From the NCBI GenBank assembly GCA_038109305.1, contig JAYNIR010000010.1, forward strand, positions 45,217 to 109,216: DNA of 64,000 nucleotides, given 5' to 3'. Each line of letters opens with the position of its first letter. Position 1 is the first letter of the stretch. The translations under genes were made by a program, and so were the position numbers. The notes beneath the pieces were generated by a model. That model saw only the letters and a program-made list of their open reading frames with translations, searched no databases and had not been told where the DNA came from. Below are positions 24,925 to 33,505 of this stretch, piece by piece. Source of the stretch: UBA1479 sp038109305 (GTDB lineage: Bacteria > Pseudomonadota > Alphaproteobacteria > Rhodospirillales > Casp-alpha2).

Positions 24925-25683
24925 GTGTCCGACGAAACCGCCATCCGTGACCTTGAAAGCCGGGCCGCCGAATGCTGGCCGGCATTCCGCGAAGCCAACC
25001 TTGAAGGGTGGCGGGTGCGCTTTGCCGACGGCGTGTCCCGCCGGGCGAATTCCGTCCTGGCGTTGGACGAAGCTTCAAACGGCGTTTCCCTGCTGACCAA
25101 GCGGATCGACGCGGCGGAGGTGTTTTACGCCGAATGCGGGCAGCCGTGCCGGTTTAAGATTTCGGGCGGCGTCCAGCCCCGGGAACTGGATGCGGAACTG
25201 GAACGCCGGGGCTAACGGATCGAAGCACGGACGCTGGTGATGACGGCGCCGCTCAGCAAAATCCTTGAAAGCGCGCCGGTGCCGGCGGCGCTTCGACCGG
25301 ATTTTCGGTTGCTCAGCGGATCGTCCGGCGCGTTGTTTCAGGTCTACGGCGACGGCCTGCCCGCGTCCCGCGCCTATGCCGTATTGAACGCGGGCGTAAC
25401 ACCCGCCGCCGTGGGCGAGACGGTATAATCCGATAATTGGGCGTATTTGGCCTGCATGGCGACGCGCGAACGATACCGCGGGCGCGGGTTCGCCGTGCGG
25501 GTTCTCAGCGCCTTGGCAAGATGGGTGGCGATGGGGCATCAGGGGGACGCAGGAAACGCGTTTCTCTAGGTTGAAGCAGACAATACCCCTGCTTTGGCGT
25601 TATACTAAAAGGCATGATTTCTACCGGCCCATACCTATTACTACCTCACACAGACCCTGACGAACGAGACCGATGCCGCTTGA
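24925..25683 (+). pseudogene. GNAT acetyltransferase with five in-frame stops
   Basis: The whole gene can be read in one frame from GTG 24925 to TGA 25681-25683 with no indel, but is broken by TAA at 25213, TAA at 25426, TAG at 25567, TAA at 25606 and TGA at 25615. Each stop sits inside clear family sequence: ERRG-stop-RIEARTLVMTAPL, RYRGRGFAVRVLSALARW (the acetyl-CoA loop), AFL-stop-VEADNTPALALY and then KA-stop-FLPAHTYYYLTQ. The last residues overlap the hslO start at 25673. Position between argF and hslO suggests it was part of that operon. No functional product is expected. Confidence 0.85.
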
Positions 25684-26578
25684 CGACTCCCCGCCCCCAA
25701 GCTTCCTGGACGACAAGGTTCATCCATTTCATGTCGACAAGCTCGGCCTCAACGGGCGTGTCGTCCGCCTGGGCGGTCTTTTGACCGACGTCGTCGGCAA
25801 CAACAATTACCCGGCGCCGGTTGGGCGGCTGTTGTCGGAAACCGTGGCGCTTGCCGCGGTGCTGGCCAGCACGCTCAAATACGACGGTATTTTCACCCTG
25901 CAAATTCAGGGCGATGGCCCCATCTCGATCATGATGGCGGATGTCACGACCGAAGGCGGCGTCAGGGCCTATGCCCGATTTGACGTAGACCGGTTGAACA
26001 CCGTCGACCCGGACGCGGCGGAAGTGCCTGCCTATCTGGGCAACGGTTACTTGGCGTTCACCGTCGATCAGGGGCTTGATACGGATCGCTATCAGGGGAT
26101 TGTCGAACTGGCGGGCGCGACGTTATCGGACTGTGCGCATGCGTATTTCCGGCAATCGGAACAGCTTGAAACGGCAATCCTGCTTGCCGCCCAAGACGAT
26201 CCGCGTCATGCCGGCGCGATCATGATCCAACGCCTGCCGGCGCCGTCCAAAGCAGTTGATGACGATCCAAAAGAAGCCTGGTGCCGGGGCGTGATCCTGA
26301 TGAGCAGCCTGACCACGGACGAATTGTTAAGCCCCGCCCTGACCGTCAATCAGATCCTATACCGGCTTTATAATCAGGATGGCGTGCGGGTGACGGATCC
26401 ACGCCCATTGACGGCAAAATGCCGGTGTTCTCGCGGAAAAGTCGAGCGAACCCTTGCGTCTTTTCCCAAGTCGGAAATTTCCGAACTGGCGGTAGACGGT
26501 GTGGTCAACGTCACTTGCGAGTTCTGCGGCAGGGACTATGTATTTGATACGGGCGAAATTGACGCTTTATTTGACTGA
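25673..26578 (+). CDS. hslO: redox-regulated chaperone Hsp33
   Basis: A 301-residue cytoplasmic holdase that is switched on by oxidation. The zinc-binding switch is in the C-terminus: KCRCSRG and then VTCEFCGRDYVF (CxC plus CxxC). The N-terminal domain shows SETVALAAVLASTLKYDG and LQIQGDGPI. The length matches the family. ATG 25673 lies inside the end of the acetyltransferase pseudogene; the ribosome site is weak. A thiol-redox chaperone fits an organism handling reactive sulfur. Confidence 0.95.
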   Translation: MPLDDSPPPSFLDDKVHPFHVDKLGLNGRVVRLGGLLTDVVGNNNYPAPVGRLLSETVALAAVLASTLKYDGIFTLQIQGDGPISIMMADVTTEGGVRAYARFDVDRLNTVDPDAAEVPAYLGNGYLAFTVDQGLDTDRYQGIVELAGATLSDCAHAYFRQSEQLETAILLAAQDDPRHAGAIMIQRLPAPSKAVDDDPKEAWCRGVILMSSLTTDELLSPALTVNQILYRLYNQDGVRVTDPRPLTAKCRCSRGKVERTLASFPKSEISELAVDGVVNVTCEFCGRDYVFDTGEIDALFD

Positions 26579-26633
26579 CCTGCCGGCACATACCGCTCGT
26601 GGGCGTCCGGCGCACCAATGACAGAGATTTCCG

Positions 26634-27230
26634 ATGACATTCCATCGCTATTACCAGGCCCTTTGTTTGACCGTGATGTTGGCGATCAGCGCATGCACGA
26701 CCCCGGACCCGGCGGTAACCCTACCGTCCGTCACATTCCAGCATCTGCCGCCCTTGAACCTTGCGGTTGCCCGGATCGATGTCGTCCGCGCCTACGCTTC
26801 GCCGCTGAAAGCGCCGAATATCGAGCACAAAATGGAAACAACCCCGACCCAGGCGCTGTCGGTCTGGGCGAACGACCGGTTGAAAGCCGTCCAGCCGTCA
26901 GGCGGCCACCAGGCGCGCCTGACCATCGATACGGCGTCGATTGTCGAAACCCCGCTGAAACGGACCGAGGGCATCCGCGGCGCCTTCACCACCGATCAAT
27001 CGCATCGATACGACCTTGACCTTCGGGCGACGATTGAAATCCTCGACCGGAACGGCCAGCGCATCGGCCATGCGACGGCACGCATAAACCGCAACCGGAC
27101 CATGCCGGAAAACGCGACATTGAACGAATTGCATTCGGCGTGGTTCGATCTGATGGAAAACGGGCTTCAGGAGTTCAACAAGGAAATGGAGCTTAACATG
27201 CGCCATTTCCTGAAAGATTGGGTGCAATAG
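26634..27230 (+). CDS. lipoprotein of unknown function
   Basis: A 198-residue protein with a lipoprotein signal: hydrophobic LCLTVMLAISAC, with the cysteine at about residue 21 as the acylation site. The mature part has beta strands and a helical end (LMENGLQEFNKEMELNMRHFLKDWV). I recognise no named family. With no retention aspartate after the cysteine (it is followed by Thr-Thr), it is probably sorted to the outer membrane by Lol. It follows hslO by 56 bases and may be cotranscribed. Confidence 0.7.
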   Translation: MTFHRYYQALCLTVMLAISACTTPDPAVTLPSVTFQHLPPLNLAVARIDVVRAYASPLKAPNIEHKMETTPTQALSVWANDRLKAVQPSGGHQARLTIDTASIVETPLKRTEGIRGAFTTDQSHRYDLDLRATIEILDRNGQRIGHATARINRNRTMPENATLNELHSAWFDLMENGLQEFNKEMELNMRHFLKDWVQ

Positions 27231-27263
27231 AGCGGCACGCCGGTTCCGGGCGAACGGGCCCGG

Positions 27264-28111
27264 TCAGGCAGGCTCGGACGGCAAATAGACCGTGATGGTC
27301 GTGCCTTTGCCCAACGCGCTCTCGATATTCACACTCCCCTTGTGCAGCCCCACCTCGGAGTGGGTAATCGCAAGTCCCAGGCCCCATCCTTTGTCCGAGC
27401 GGCACCGTCTGCGAACGGGCGGGTGACGGTCGATCCGTTGGTCAATACATCGCGTTACTGCGCGTACTTGGCTTCGGCGTCGGACTCGGGTTGAAATCCC
27501 TCCAATTCATGAGACCGCGGGCCAACCATGGTGTCGGGTTGATGGCCGTACCATTGCATGTGGGTGCTGTTGGCCATTTCGACGACGTGATCGGCATCCT
27601 TGATCAGAAGGCCGACCGGAACGTTTTCGATGATTTCGCGAAGCAGCACCTAGCCTTCTTCGACCCGGGCCCGCGCTTCGTCGGCGGCCGTGCGGGCTTC
27701 GGCGGCGCCGCGATAAGCGATCAGGCGGCACGCAAACCAAGCGAGCACAATCAGAACGAACGAAATGCTGAGCCGATTGATCAGAAACTGCGACGGGTCC
27801 GGCAACAACGGCGCCTTCGCCGCATAACCGAGAGTCGTGAACACCGCCGCCGGTACGGCGACAGCCCAGGGGCCGGCGCGCGCCGTGCCAAGCGCGGCGA
27901 TCATGACCGAAATCACATGCGGCACAACGGTCAGCGCAAAGGTCGGCGGACTGATCAGGTCGGCGGCAAACAGCGCCGCAGACAGCGCCAACCCGAGCGC
28001 GACAAATTTATCTCTCCAAGGCATAACTCGAGGCTGCTCCCAGTTTCCCCGCCTCGACGCCATAGAACTGTATTCACCGCCAGATCGCGTCTCCGGCGAA
28101 TTTTTAAGCAA
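27264..28111 (-). pseudogene. remnant of a membrane-bound PAS histidine kinase
   Basis: Three parts of one sensor kinase survive in order. First is an N-terminal membrane region of about four helices (start near 28063 or 28024), ending AEARTAADEARARVEEG and a TAG at 27652-27650. In the same frame a PAS domain follows (LLREIIENVPVGLLIKDADHVVEMAN) to a TAA at 27454-27452. Then, in another frame at 27264-27400, the last part of a HATPase domain appears: GWGLGLAITHSEVGLHKGS and GKGTTITVYLPSEPA. The dimerisation/phosphoacceptor domain and most of the ATPase domain are missing, so there is a large internal deletion as well as stops. No response regulator is adjacent. Confidence 0.82.
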
Positions 28112-28185
28112 AAGACGGGGTTACGAAAGTCTGCTGAGCGGGCCGGGCCGCGCTGTCCCTGTGCCGACCGGCGCGCAAAACCCGG

Positions 28186-29631
28186 TTAGTTTCGCCAGAA
28201 GCCCCGGGTGAACAGAACAATTACGGTAAACAGTTCAAGCCGGCCGAGTAGCATGCCGGTGCTCATCAACCACTTTGCGCCGTCGGGCAGATTTTTAAAC
28301 GTCGACGCCGGACCGGTTGCGCCCAACGCAGGACCGACATTGGCGATCGCCGTCGCCGCCGACGAAAACGCCGTGATGAAATCAAGCCCGAGCAGACCGA
28401 GCCCCAGCGCCAGCACCGTAAAGCCCAAGAACCATACGAAAAAGAAACTGAGGACGGAAATGATGACTTCGTCCGAAATCGGCTGTTTGTTGTAGTGCGG
28501 CAAAAACACGCCGTGCGGATGCAAAAGCTGCTGCAGCTGCGTCTTACAGGCGGCGTAAAGGATCTGAAACCGGAAGACCTTGATCCCGCAGGTCGTCGAC
28601 CCGGCGCAGCCGCCGATAAACATGATGAAAAAGAAGATCGGCAGCGCGAAGTGTCCCCACAGGTTATAATCATGGGTCGCATATCCGGTCCCCGTGATGA
28701 CCGATATGATGTTGAAGGTCGCCAGCCGGAACGCGAGAACCGGCGGGTGCTTGTGTTCAAGCCAGAGCCAGACCGCAGTGACCAACACGACGGCCGCCAC
28801 CGTCGAAATGAACCACTGCACCTGCGGGTCTCGCGGCACAGCCATGAAGTGGCCTTGAAGCATGCGGACATAAAGGATGAACGGCAGCGCGCCGACGATC
28901 ATCCCGGCGGAGGCGATGTAGTCGATCGTGGCGCTATTGAAATAGCCGATGGAGGCGTCGTGGGTTGAAAACCCGCCCGTCGCGATGGTCGTCATCGCAT
29001 GTGTCACGGCGTCAAACCCGGACATGCCGGCAAGCCAGAACGCGCCCGCCCAGATCAATGTCAGCACCAGATAGATCACGCCGATCGCGCTGGCAATCTG
29101 CGCTGCACGGGGCAGCGCCTTATCCGTCGACTGATCCGACCTTTCCATCCGGAAGAGCTGCATCCCGCCGACTTTCAGCATCGGCAGAATGGCGATCGCC
29201 ATCACAATGATCCCGATCCCGCCGAGCCATTGCAACAGGGATCGCCACAAAAGCAGGCCCGGCGGCAACGTATCCAAATCGGTTAGGATGGTCGATCCGG
29301 TCGTGGTCAGTCCCGACATGGCTTCGAAGAACGCATCGGTAAAGCTTAAGTCGCGCTCAGAAAACATGAACGGAAAGGACGCAAAGACCGTCAGCGACAC
29401 CCAGCTGAGGGTCGTCATCAAAAAGGCCTGCCGGACGGAGAGATTTCGCACCCCCGTTGTCGCCGTAAGCGCCATCCCGACTCCGAGGAACAGGGTTACG
29501 CCCGCGGACGCGGCGAAAACTTCCCAGTCCGGATTGCCGACAAACGCGTCAACCACGGCGGGAACGCACATCACCAAGGCAAGCGTCGCCAGAAGCGAGC
29601 CGACAATCATCAAGATTGGACGAAATTCCAT
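28186..29631 (-). CDS. trkH: potassium uptake protein TrkH
   Basis: A 481-residue membrane protein of the TrkH/KtrB superfamily, with four P-loop repeats. Filter-type segments seen are SGLTTTGSTIL, TTIATGGFSTHDAS, SVITGTGYATHDY and ATAIANVGPALG. FFFIMFIGGCAGSTTCGIK is another family hallmark. It forms the K+ pore and works with cytoplasmic TrkA, which is not in the window. Start MEFRPI at 29631 is preferred over 29658 because it lies closest to the first helix. It ends 75 bases from the histidine kinase remnant. Confidence 0.93.
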   Translation of the reverse strand: MEFRPILMIVGSLLATLALVMCVPAVVDAFVGNPDWEVFAASAGVTLFLGVGMALTATTGVRNLSVRQAFLMTTLSWVSLTVFASFPFMFSERDLSFTDAFFEAMSGLTTTGSTILTDLDTLPPGLLLWRSLLQWLGGIGIIVMAIAILPMLKVGGMQLFRMERSDQSTDKALPRAAQIASAIGVIYLVLTLIWAGAFWLAGMSGFDAVTHAMTTIATGGFSTHDASIGYFNSATIDYIASAGMIVGALPFILYVRMLQGHFMAVPRDPQVQWFISTVAAVVLVTAVWLWLEHKHPPVLAFRLATFNIISVITGTGYATHDYNLWGHFALPIFFFIMFIGGCAGSTTCGIKVFRFQILYAACKTQLQQLLHPHGVFLPHYNKQPISDEVIISVLSFFFVWFLGFTVLALGLGLLGLDFITAFSSAATAIANVGPALGATGPASTFKNLPDGAKWLMSTGMLLGRLELFTVIVLFTRGFWRN

Positions 29632-29795
29632 CGAATGCCCCGTATTACGATTTAACACGATGCCCCGGGGCGCCCCGGCAGCATCCGCCCCGATCTAAGC
29701 CCCAACCGGTAAAGATTGCCCTAAATGGACGGCAGGCCAAAGCGCCGATTTTTTCGGGCCGGAGGTGCAGACGCCACGGGACAGCGGATCGCCGG

Positions 29796-30413
29796 TCAGT
29801 GACCGATCATCGCAAGGAATTCGCGGCGGGTCGCCTGATCGTCACGGAACGCGCCCAACATTCTGGACGTCACCATGGTCACGCCGGGATTTCTGACGCC
29901 GCGGGTGGTCATGCACTGGTGGGCCGCTTCGATCACCACGGCGACACCTTTGGGCTCAAGCACGTCATTGATCACGTTCGCCACCTGCGCGGTCATTTTT
30001 TCCTGAATTTGAAGGCGCTTGGCATAGGCCTCGACAATCCGCGCCAGTTTCGAAATGCCGACGACCCGCCGGTGCGGCAGATATGCGACATGGGCGACGC
30101 CGATAATCGGGACCATGTGGTGTTCGCAGTGGGATTCCAGGCGGATGTCCTTCAACAGGACGATTTCGTCATATCCGTCGGTTTCCTCGAACGTGCGTTT
30201 CAGGATTTCCGCCGGGTCGGCGGCATAGCCCGCGAAAAATTCCTCATACGCCTTGGCAACGCGTTTCGGCGTGTCGACGAGGCCTTCGCGGGCCGGGTCA
30301 TCGCCCGCCCAACGAATCAATGTGCGCACCGCCTCCTCAGCCTGGGCGCAGGTCGGTTTTGGCGCGCCGGACGCCGGATCATTGGCGACGGTCAGGGTCT
30401 TTTTTGCGGTCAC
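29796..30413 (-). CDS. folE: GTP cyclohydrolase I
   Basis: A 205-residue type I enzyme that converts GTP to dihydroneopterin triphosphate, the first step of folate synthesis. Zinc ligands and catalytic residues appear in LESHCEHHMVPIIG and in MTTRGVRNPG (the second cysteine position is replaced here by MTTRG, with QCMT just before it supplying the ligand). GISKLARIVEAYAKRLQIQEK is the conserved core. The protein is complete. It is 22 bases downstream of apaG and probably cotranscribed with it. Confidence 0.93.
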   Translation of the reverse strand: MTAKKTLTVANDPASGAPKPTCAQAEEAVRTLIRWAGDDPAREGLVDTPKRVAKAYEEFFAGYAADPAEILKRTFEETDGYDEIVLLKDIRLESHCEHHMVPIIGVAHVAYLPHRRVVGISKLARIVEAYAKRLQIQEKMTAQVANVINDVLEPKGVAVVIEAAHQCMTTRGVRNPGVTMVTSRMLGAFRDDQATRREFLAMIGH

Positions 30414-30435
30414 GATGAAAAATCCATTCTGTCTG

Positions 30436-30846
30436 TCAGTTCAAATTGATGCGTTCGTGGGGACTGTCCAAAGAAAAGGCGGGAACTGTCACATCGAAAA
30501 ATTCCCCGCCTTCGGTTTCCATCTCGTAGGAGCCCAACATCACGCCCGATGGCGTAGAAAGCGGCGTGCCACTGGTATATTCGAAGGCGCCGCCAGGCGT
30601 AAGGACCGGCTGTTCGCCGACCACGCCTTCGCCGCGCACCTCGTGCGTCGTGCCCATGCCATCGGTGATCCGCCAGAACCGGTTGATCAACTGCACGGTT
30701 TCGGTGCCCTGATTTTCAATACGCACGCTGTAAGCCCAGACAAAGCGGCGGTCTTCGGGCGACGATTGCTCCGGCAGATATTGCGGATAGACCGTCACGC
30801 ATATACCGCGGGTCGTCTCAGAATATCCATGTGCATCGTTTTTCAT
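30436..30846 (-). CDS. apaG: ApaG family protein
   Basis: A 136-residue ApaG/DUF525 protein with a fibronectin-III-like fold: VTVYPQYLPEQSSPEDRRFVWAYSVRIEN, GVVGEQPVLTPGGAFEYTSGTPL and GVMLGSYEM. In enterobacteria ApaG is tied to cobalt/magnesium tolerance and, with ApaH, to diadenosine tetraphosphate metabolism; its biochemical role is not settled. It is divergent from the EF-G-like gene across a 319-base gap. Confidence 0.92.
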   Translation of the reverse strand: MKNDAHGYSETTRGICVTVYPQYLPEQSSPEDRRFVWAYSVRIENQGTETVQLINRFWRITDGMGTTHEVRGEGVVGEQPVLTPGGAFEYTSGTPLSTPSGVMLGSYEMETEGGEFFDVTVPAFSLDSPHERINLN

Positions 30847-30943
30847 GGGCTGTTCCTATTTGCCGCCAGGAAAGCCTTCGCCCGCCCGGATTTGCCAGTT
30901 TAATATCGGATATGGGGGGCCTGTCCATATCAACCAAGCATTC

Positions 30944-31013
30944 TTTTTTGCAGGATTTTTTGCCGGTTTTTTGCAGACTGGTGGGTATTTTTCGCGCGAT
31001 GGCTGCGATTTTT
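30944..31013. other. phased T-tracts (likely curved DNA) in the 319-base apaG/EF-G-like gap
   Basis: T runs of 5-6 bases start at 30944, 30956, 30967, 30988 and 31009, that is, steps of 12, 11, 21 and 21 bases, close to one or two helical turns. Such phasing bends DNA. The first three lie in near-repeats of TTTTTTGC-A/C-GG. An imperfect hairpin, GGCGGAATC/GAATCCGCC (31022-31044), follows. The rest of the gap (30847-31165) holds no gene I can support. Confidence 0.5.
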
Positions 31014-31165
31014 CCGGAATCGGCGGAATCTTCTTGAATCCGCCCACGGGCAAAGTAGGCTTTCCCATAACCGGTCGAATAAAGACGGATTTGATTAGCG
31101 TTTCCGGGATGAGAAGATCGCGCCTGCGGCCCATCCCTATAACCGACGGCATCTGGGAGGTAGCC

Positions 31166-33193
31166 ATGAGCAATTCCGAACACGGACCCCGCGTCGCCGC
31201 ATTGGTGGGTCCTTATCTAAGCGGCAAGACATCCCTGTTGGAGGAGATTTTGCGTCAATGCGAAGCCATTGACCGCAAAGGCACGGCCAAGGACGGCAAC
31301 ATGGTCGGCGACACCTCGCCGGCAGCCCGCCAACGCCAGATGACGACGGAAATGAACATTGCCTCAGCGTCGTACCTGGACGACGACTGGACCTTCATCG
31401 ATTGTCCCGGCGCCATTGATCTCGCGCAGGACTCGCATAATGCGCTGTTGGTCGCCGACGCGGCCGTCGTGGTGTGCGAACCCGGCCGGGCCCGGGCATT
31501 GACGGCCGCGCCGATCCTCAAGTTTTTGGATCAGCACCACATCCCCCACATCATTTTCATCAACAAAATGGATTCCGCCGAAGCCAGCGTCGCCGAAACG
31601 CTGGAAGCCCTCCAAAGCCTGTCCGACAGCCCGCTGGTGCTTCGGGAAATTCCCATGCGCGACGGCAACGACGTGACCGGGCATGTCGATCTGGTATCCG
31701 AGCGCGCATTCAAATGGCACGAAGGCAAACCGTCGGAACTGATCGAACTGCCCGCTGGCTTGAAAGAGCGGGAGTCCGAGGCGCGCACGGAGCTTCTGGA
31801 AAGCCTTGCCGATTTTGACGACACGCTGCTGGAACAGTTGCTTGAAGACGTTGTTCCCCCGTCGGATGAAGTTTACGACCATCTGGCCAAAGTGCTGCAG
31901 GACGGAAAAGTCGTGCCGGTGTTTTTCGGCTCGGCCGAACACGGCAATGGCGTCCGCCGGCTGTTGAAAGCGCTACGCCACGAAGCACCCGGCGCTGCCG
32001 TGACAGCCGGACGGCTTGGCGAGCCCGTATCCGGCGAAGCCGCCGCGCGGGTGTTCAAAACCGTTCACGCGGGCCATGCGGGCAAACTGAGTTTCGCCCG
32101 CATCTGGGCCGGCGACATCGCCGATGGCCTGGCCACGTCCCAGGGCAGGGTTTCCGGTCTGCAGACGGCATTTGGCCATACCATGAAGAAAGTCGCCAAG
32201 GCGCCCATGGGGTCGGTCGTCGCATTGGGCCGCATGGAAGATGTCCACACCGGCGATCTGGTTTCGGCATTGGGTAACGCCAAGGGCATGGACTGGCCCA
32301 AGCCGATGACACCGTTGTTTTCCATGGCGATCCACGCCGCCAACCGCGGTGACGAAGTAAAGATGTCGGGTGCGCTTGCCAAAATCATCGAGGAAGACAA
32401 CTCAATCTCCCGTGAAAACAACCCGGACACCGGGGAACTGTTGCTTTGGGGTCAGGGGGAAATGCACGTTCTGATCACCTTGGACAAGGTCAAGAGCAAG
32501 TACCATGTCGACGTCCACGGCCATCGCCCGCAGGTACCTTACAAGGAAACCATCCGTAAGTCCGTGTCCCAGCACGCCCGGCACAAAAAGCAATCAGGCG
32601 GGTCGGGTGAATTCGGCGACGTGCATATCGACATCAACCCCCTGCCCCGGGGCGGCGGGTTCGCGTTCGACGATACGATTTCTGGCGGAGTCGTGCCGAA
32701 ACAGTACATTCCCGCGGTCGAGGCAGGGGTGAAGGAATACTTGTCGCGCGGGCCGCTCGGCTTCCCGGTTGTCGACGTCTCCGTCACGCTGACGGACGGC
32801 CAGTATCACAGCGTCGATTCATCCGACATGGCGTTCCGAAAGGCAGCCCAGCAAGCCATGCGCGAAGGCATGCCGAACTGCAATCCGGTGCTGTTGGAAC
32901 CGATCTGCAAGGTGACGGTTTCCCTGCCGTCGGAGTTCACCTCGCGCATGCAGCGTCTGGTATCGGGACGGCGCGGGCAGATCATGGGCTTTGACGCCAA
33001 GTCCGGGTGGGCCGGCTGGGACGAAGTCATGGTGCAATTGCCGCAGTCGGAAATGCACGACCTGGTGGTCGAACTCCGGTCCATGACCATGGGGGTCGGC
33101 ACCTTCGACTGGACCTTCGATCATCTGCAGGAACTGCAGGGCAAGGAAGCCGATCAGGTCGTTCAGGCCAGGACGCAGGCGACGACGCACTGA
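31166..33193 (+). CDS. EF-G-like translational GTPase (not the canonical fusA)
   Basis: A 675-residue protein with EF-G architecture: a G domain (GPYLSGKTSL P-loop, DCPGAID as G3, NKMD as G4), domain II, and a C-terminal half with GQGEMHVLITLDKVK and GFPVVDVSVTLTDGQYHSVDSSDMAF typical of EF-G domains III-V. The P-loop begins GPYLSGK instead of the GHVDHGK type, and the effector-loop RGITI is absent (RQMTTEMNIAS), which marks the divergent EF-G-like paralogue group found in Alphaproteobacteria. ATG 31166 has GGGAGG 5 bases before it; the frame is open further upstream but begins inside noncoding DNA. Its job, perhaps in ribosome rescue or recycling, is unknown. Confidence 0.9.
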   Translation: MSNSEHGPRVAALVGPYLSGKTSLLEEILRQCEAIDRKGTAKDGNMVGDTSPAARQRQMTTEMNIASASYLDDDWTFIDCPGAIDLAQDSHNALLVADAAVVVCEPGRARALTAAPILKFLDQHHIPHIIFINKMDSAEASVAETLEALQSLSDSPLVLREIPMRDGNDVTGHVDLVSERAFKWHEGKPSELIELPAGLKERESEARTELLESLADFDDTLLEQLLEDVVPPSDEVYDHLAKVLQDGKVVPVFFGSAEHGNGVRRLLKALRHEAPGAAVTAGRLGEPVSGEAAARVFKTVHAGHAGKLSFARIWAGDIADGLATSQGRVSGLQTAFGHTMKKVAKAPMGSVVALGRMEDVHTGDLVSALGNAKGMDWPKPMTPLFSMAIHAANRGDEVKMSGALAKIIEEDNSISRENNPDTGELLLWGQGEMHVLITLDKVKSKYHVDVHGHRPQVPYKETIRKSVSQHARHKKQSGGSGEFGDVHIDINPLPRGGGFAFDDTISGGVVPKQYIPAVEAGVKEYLSRGPLGFPVVDVSVTLTDGQYHSVDSSDMAFRKAAQQAMREGMPNCNPVLLEPICKVTVSLPSEFTSRMQRLVSGRRGQIMGFDAKSGWAGWDEVMVQLPQSEMHDLVVELRSMTMGVGTFDWTFDHLQELQGKEADQVVQARTQATTH

Positions 33194-33263
33194 GCCCGGC
33201 CTTTTGCGCCTTCGCAGTCAAACCGCCAAAAAACCGCCAGACCGTATGGCCGGCTAAACAAGT

Positions 33264-33369
33264 TAAAAAAAGGCCCCGGCTAAAAGGCCGGGGCGAGACT
33301 GACAGGGAGGCTTCACGTCTGGGAGACGTGGGGCGGCGCCAGAGGGGGAGGATCCCGGCGCAGGCCCTT
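33264..33369 (-). ncRNA. candidate AbcR/alpha-r15-like trans-acting sRNA
   Basis: In the 312-base gap downstream of the LysR gene the minus strand carries a unit of about 106 bases: a -10-like TATACA (33381-33376), a predicted start near 33369, a hairpin CACGTCT-CCC-AGACGTG (33330-33314), and a strong intrinsic terminator, stem GCCCCGGC/GCCGGGGC (33294-33287 with 33280-33273) followed by eight T (33271-33264). CUCCC, an anti-Shine-Dalgarno motif, occurs three times (33350-33346, 33325-33320, 33310-33305). AbcR-family sRNAs of Alphaproteobacteria use such motifs to silence transporter mRNAs. No ORF is supported in the gap. The call rests on layout and motifs, not on alignment. Confidence 0.6.
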
Positions 33370-33375
33370 AATGAA

Positions 33376-33443
33376 TGTATACCGTCGGAGCCCCCGCGCC
33401 ACCAGCCCAATCGAGGCAATTCTACCATGCGTTTAACGCATGG
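33376..33443 (-). promoter_or_regulatory. LysR-type binding palindrome and promoter for the sRNA
   Basis: CCATGCGTTTAACGCATGG (33425-33443) is a perfect dyad around a central T and contains T-N11-A (33428-33440), the LysR recognition pattern. Its centre lies about 65 bases upstream of the predicted sRNA start, the usual place for LysR activation. The -10 is TATACA (33381-33376), and the -35 region has no good match, as expected for an activated promoter. Confidence 0.55.
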
Positions 33444-33505
33444 CATTGTCACGAAAATGTAATTTATGCATTTCGCAGTGCAGTAGCGTAAATCCGCGCC
33501 CGCCG

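Noticed and set aside
30845..33193. EF-G-like protein starting at 30845
   Set aside because: The first 107 codons are low-complexity with no homology, and a strong GGGAGG precedes ATG 31166.
33264..33294. Hairpin at 33273-33294 as the terminator of the EF-G-like gene
   Set aside because: The U tract exists only on the minus strand, so it ends minus-strand transcripts (LysR or the sRNA), not the plus-strand gene.
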